Part shown: in pieces, positions 62,659 to 64,000 of the stretch
Position numbering within the stretch: position 1 is the stretch's first letter
How the letters are laid out: each line of letters begins with the position of its first letter
Source: Enoplolaimus lenunculus
Taxonomy: Eukaryota > Nematoda > Enoplea > Enoplida > Thoracostomopsidae
Direction of reading: 5' to 3'
Length of the DNA stretch: 64,000 nt
Assembly (NCBI GenBank): GCA_030248215.1
Contig: JASANG010000539.1
Location: 186,001-250,000 of the forward strand
Translations under genes and position numbers: made by a program
Notes under the pieces: model-generated
What the model was told of the DNA's origin: nothing
What the model saw: the letters and a program-made list of their open reading frames with translations, nothing else
Databases searched by the model: none

Positions 62659-63771
62659 ATTGAGCGAAGCGCTCGGAGTTTCGCGAAGCGTTTTATAAGT
62701 TTTGTACTTGGGTGTCGAAAGGTGGATGTCCGTCTGTCTGTCTGTCCGTCTGTCCGTCTGTTCGTCCGAAAAGAATCTCAGGAACGACTGAACCGATTTT
62801 ATAAACTTTTTTTTTGTTTGAAAGCCAATTATCCTGGGGTGTTAACCTCGCATTGGGGTTTTAAAATTTTAAGCCGTTTATTAGCTACAGGCTAATTTGT
62901 ATAATTAATTAAGCCTAAATTAGGACTTTCCACAATATTTCACTAATTATTACAGTTGGACGCAATCTAATTTTAGCATTAAAGGGTTTTTGGGTGCGAG
63001 AAATTTGCGTAGACGGTTTACAAACCGCCAAAACCGTTAATTGAGCAGTTCGCTAATAGATAATTTGCATATTAGCATAGTTTATAAGCCTAAATTAGGA
63101 CTTTTTACAATATTTCGCTAATTATTAAGGTTAAAAGCAATATAATTTCAGCACTAAAGGGTTTTTAGGTGCGAGGAATTTGAATAAATTGCATACAAAC
63201 ATCCAAAACCGATAATTGAATAGTTAACTAATAGCTAATTTGCATATTAGCTTAATTGACAACACAAAACTAGGACTTCTTAAATTATTTCAATATTTAT
63301 TAAGGTTTACTGAAGGTCTTTGGGTGCGAGGAATCTGAATAAATTGTTTACAAACGTCTGAAACCGATAATTGAGTAGTTAGCTAATAGATAATTTGCAT
63401 ATAAGCATAAAATTGATAAGCCTAAATTAGGCGTTTTTACAATGTTTTTTTAATTATTAGGGTTACAAGCAATATAATTTCAACAGTAGTGGGTTTTCGG
63501 GTGCGAGGAATGTAAATAAATTGTCGACAAACCTTTAAAAGCGATTATCGAATAGTTAGCTAATAGCTAATTTGCATATTTGCTTAATTGACGATACAAA
63601 ATTAGGACTTTTTAAATTTTTCCAATAATTATTAGGGTGGTTGAAAGATTTTTGGGTGCGAGGAATCTGAGGAAATTGCTTAAAACCTTCAAAACCGGTA
63701 TATGAATAGTTAGCTAATAACTGATTTGCATTTTACCTTAATTGCTTACGTGTGTTCGAGCTTCGCTCAAT
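62659..63771. mobile_element. 1.1-kb element with ATTGAGCGAAGC ends and five internal 175-bp repeats
   Basis: Left end ATTGAGCGAAGCGCTCGG, right end GCTTCGCTCAAT. After the left end comes a palindromic GAGTTTCGCGAAGCG patch, a (GTCTGTCC)n run at about 62728-62768 and GACTGAACCGATTTTATAAA, a wording seen in dispersed repeats of many invertebrates. Then about five tandem units of 157-177 bp, each with TTAGGACTT, GGGTGCGAG and GCTAATTTGCATATTAGC. No coding capacity. Confidence 0.65.
62900..63745 (+). repeat. Tandem repeat, about 175 bp x 5
   Basis: The TTAGGACTT (or TTAGGCGTT) landmark recurs near 62920, 63097, 63270, 63427 and 63602. Units differ by roughly 15-25%, so the array is not newly amplified. 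Each unit ends with an AT-rich palindrome around AATTTGCATATTAGC. Confidence 0.8.
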
Positions 63772-64000
63772 AAATGTAGTCCCACTACGACTGGTGAGAT
63801 GTTGTTGAAGTTGAACTAAAAGCGGTAGAAACTTTTTTGTGAGAAACTTTTTTGCACACATTATTTCGCCTCTAGTGCTATCGTCGGATTGCCGTCAGTG
63901 TTTTATTTGCCGTGTCCACAGAATCAAATTTGCATGGATGATCTGCTTTTTTTAAAAGAATACATATAAGTACCGTAATTCACATTTAAAATTTGTCAGT

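Larger units (their letters stand above)
62127..64000. other. Probable intron or 3' flank of the YHYH gene
   Basis: A GTAAAT donor at 62127 opens what should be intron 7. An acceptor-like TGTCCAG at 62432-62438 is followed in the right phase by an open stretch (RLVSDISDCDIYW...) that might be exon 8, but it lacks the expected LDxCNG and second YHYH-like words, so I do not add it. A 16-bp direct repeat (ACAGTACACCATTTT) is at about 62218-62250. The 1.1-kb repeat element at 62659-63771 fills most of the rest. Confidence 0.4.

Overview
Eukaryotic, AT-rich, gene-poor DNA that is most likely from a nematode. Genes have introns with ordinary GT..AG borders and short pyrimidine-rich acceptors (TTTCAG, TTTTAG). 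The only telomere-type repeat, seen again and again, is TTAGGC, the nematode telomere unit. Species cannot be fixed from this; an early-branching, repeat-rich nematode is an inference.

Six protein genes can be supported. (1) Positions 1-3650 (+): 3' part of a Rab11 small GTPase, five exons. (2) 13955-15052 (+): an uninterrupted p38-type MAP kinase with SGY in place of TGY. (3) 17923-19383 (-): an uninterrupted, very lysine/serine-rich protein of unknown function. (4) 25071-27244 (+): a secreted protein of three exons, with signal peptide, Gly/Pro-rich linker and Kunitz-like C-terminal domain. (5) 33300-34823 (-): an uninterrupted alpha-arrestin (ARRDC type). (6) 54306-62126 and beyond (+): a secreted YHYH-domain protein in at least seven small exons, visible only by joining exons, running off the right side. 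The genes do not form an operon; they act in separate processes (recycling endosome traffic, stress signalling, secreted inhibitor, trafficking adaptor, extracellular protein of unknown role).

The rest, over 80% of the window, is largely small non-autonomous elements. The most striking are 150-220 bp inverted-repeat elements carrying TTAGGC runs inside GGCC-ended termini and flanked by 8-bp target duplications (about 16 copies in two subfamilies). Others: CAAGAGTGG elements with 7-bp duplications (3149-3493, 3766-3994); CAGTGGCGGATCC hAT-like elements with 8-bp duplications (5214-5386, 53056-53228); about 430-bp CTGTAGTGACCC elements flanked by TA (32289-49198); several fold-back hairpins; a tRNA-headed SINE family (17696, 53987, 57040); and a 1.1-kb element with five internal 175-bp repeats (62659-63771).

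Two inverted copies of a composite element (44696-46175 and 58335-61550) join an 18-bp minisatellite, a terminal hairpin and a block with about 185-bp inverted arms. The minisatellite has about 14 units in one copy and about 109 in the other, which sits in intron 6 of the YHYH gene. A (TTG/CTG)n tract of nearly 400 bp (35490-35876) lies upstream of the arrestin gene, and a GC-rich 20-bp minisatellite lies at 29385-29670. No rRNA, CRISPR, autonomous transposase, retrovirus-like or Polinton element was recognised.
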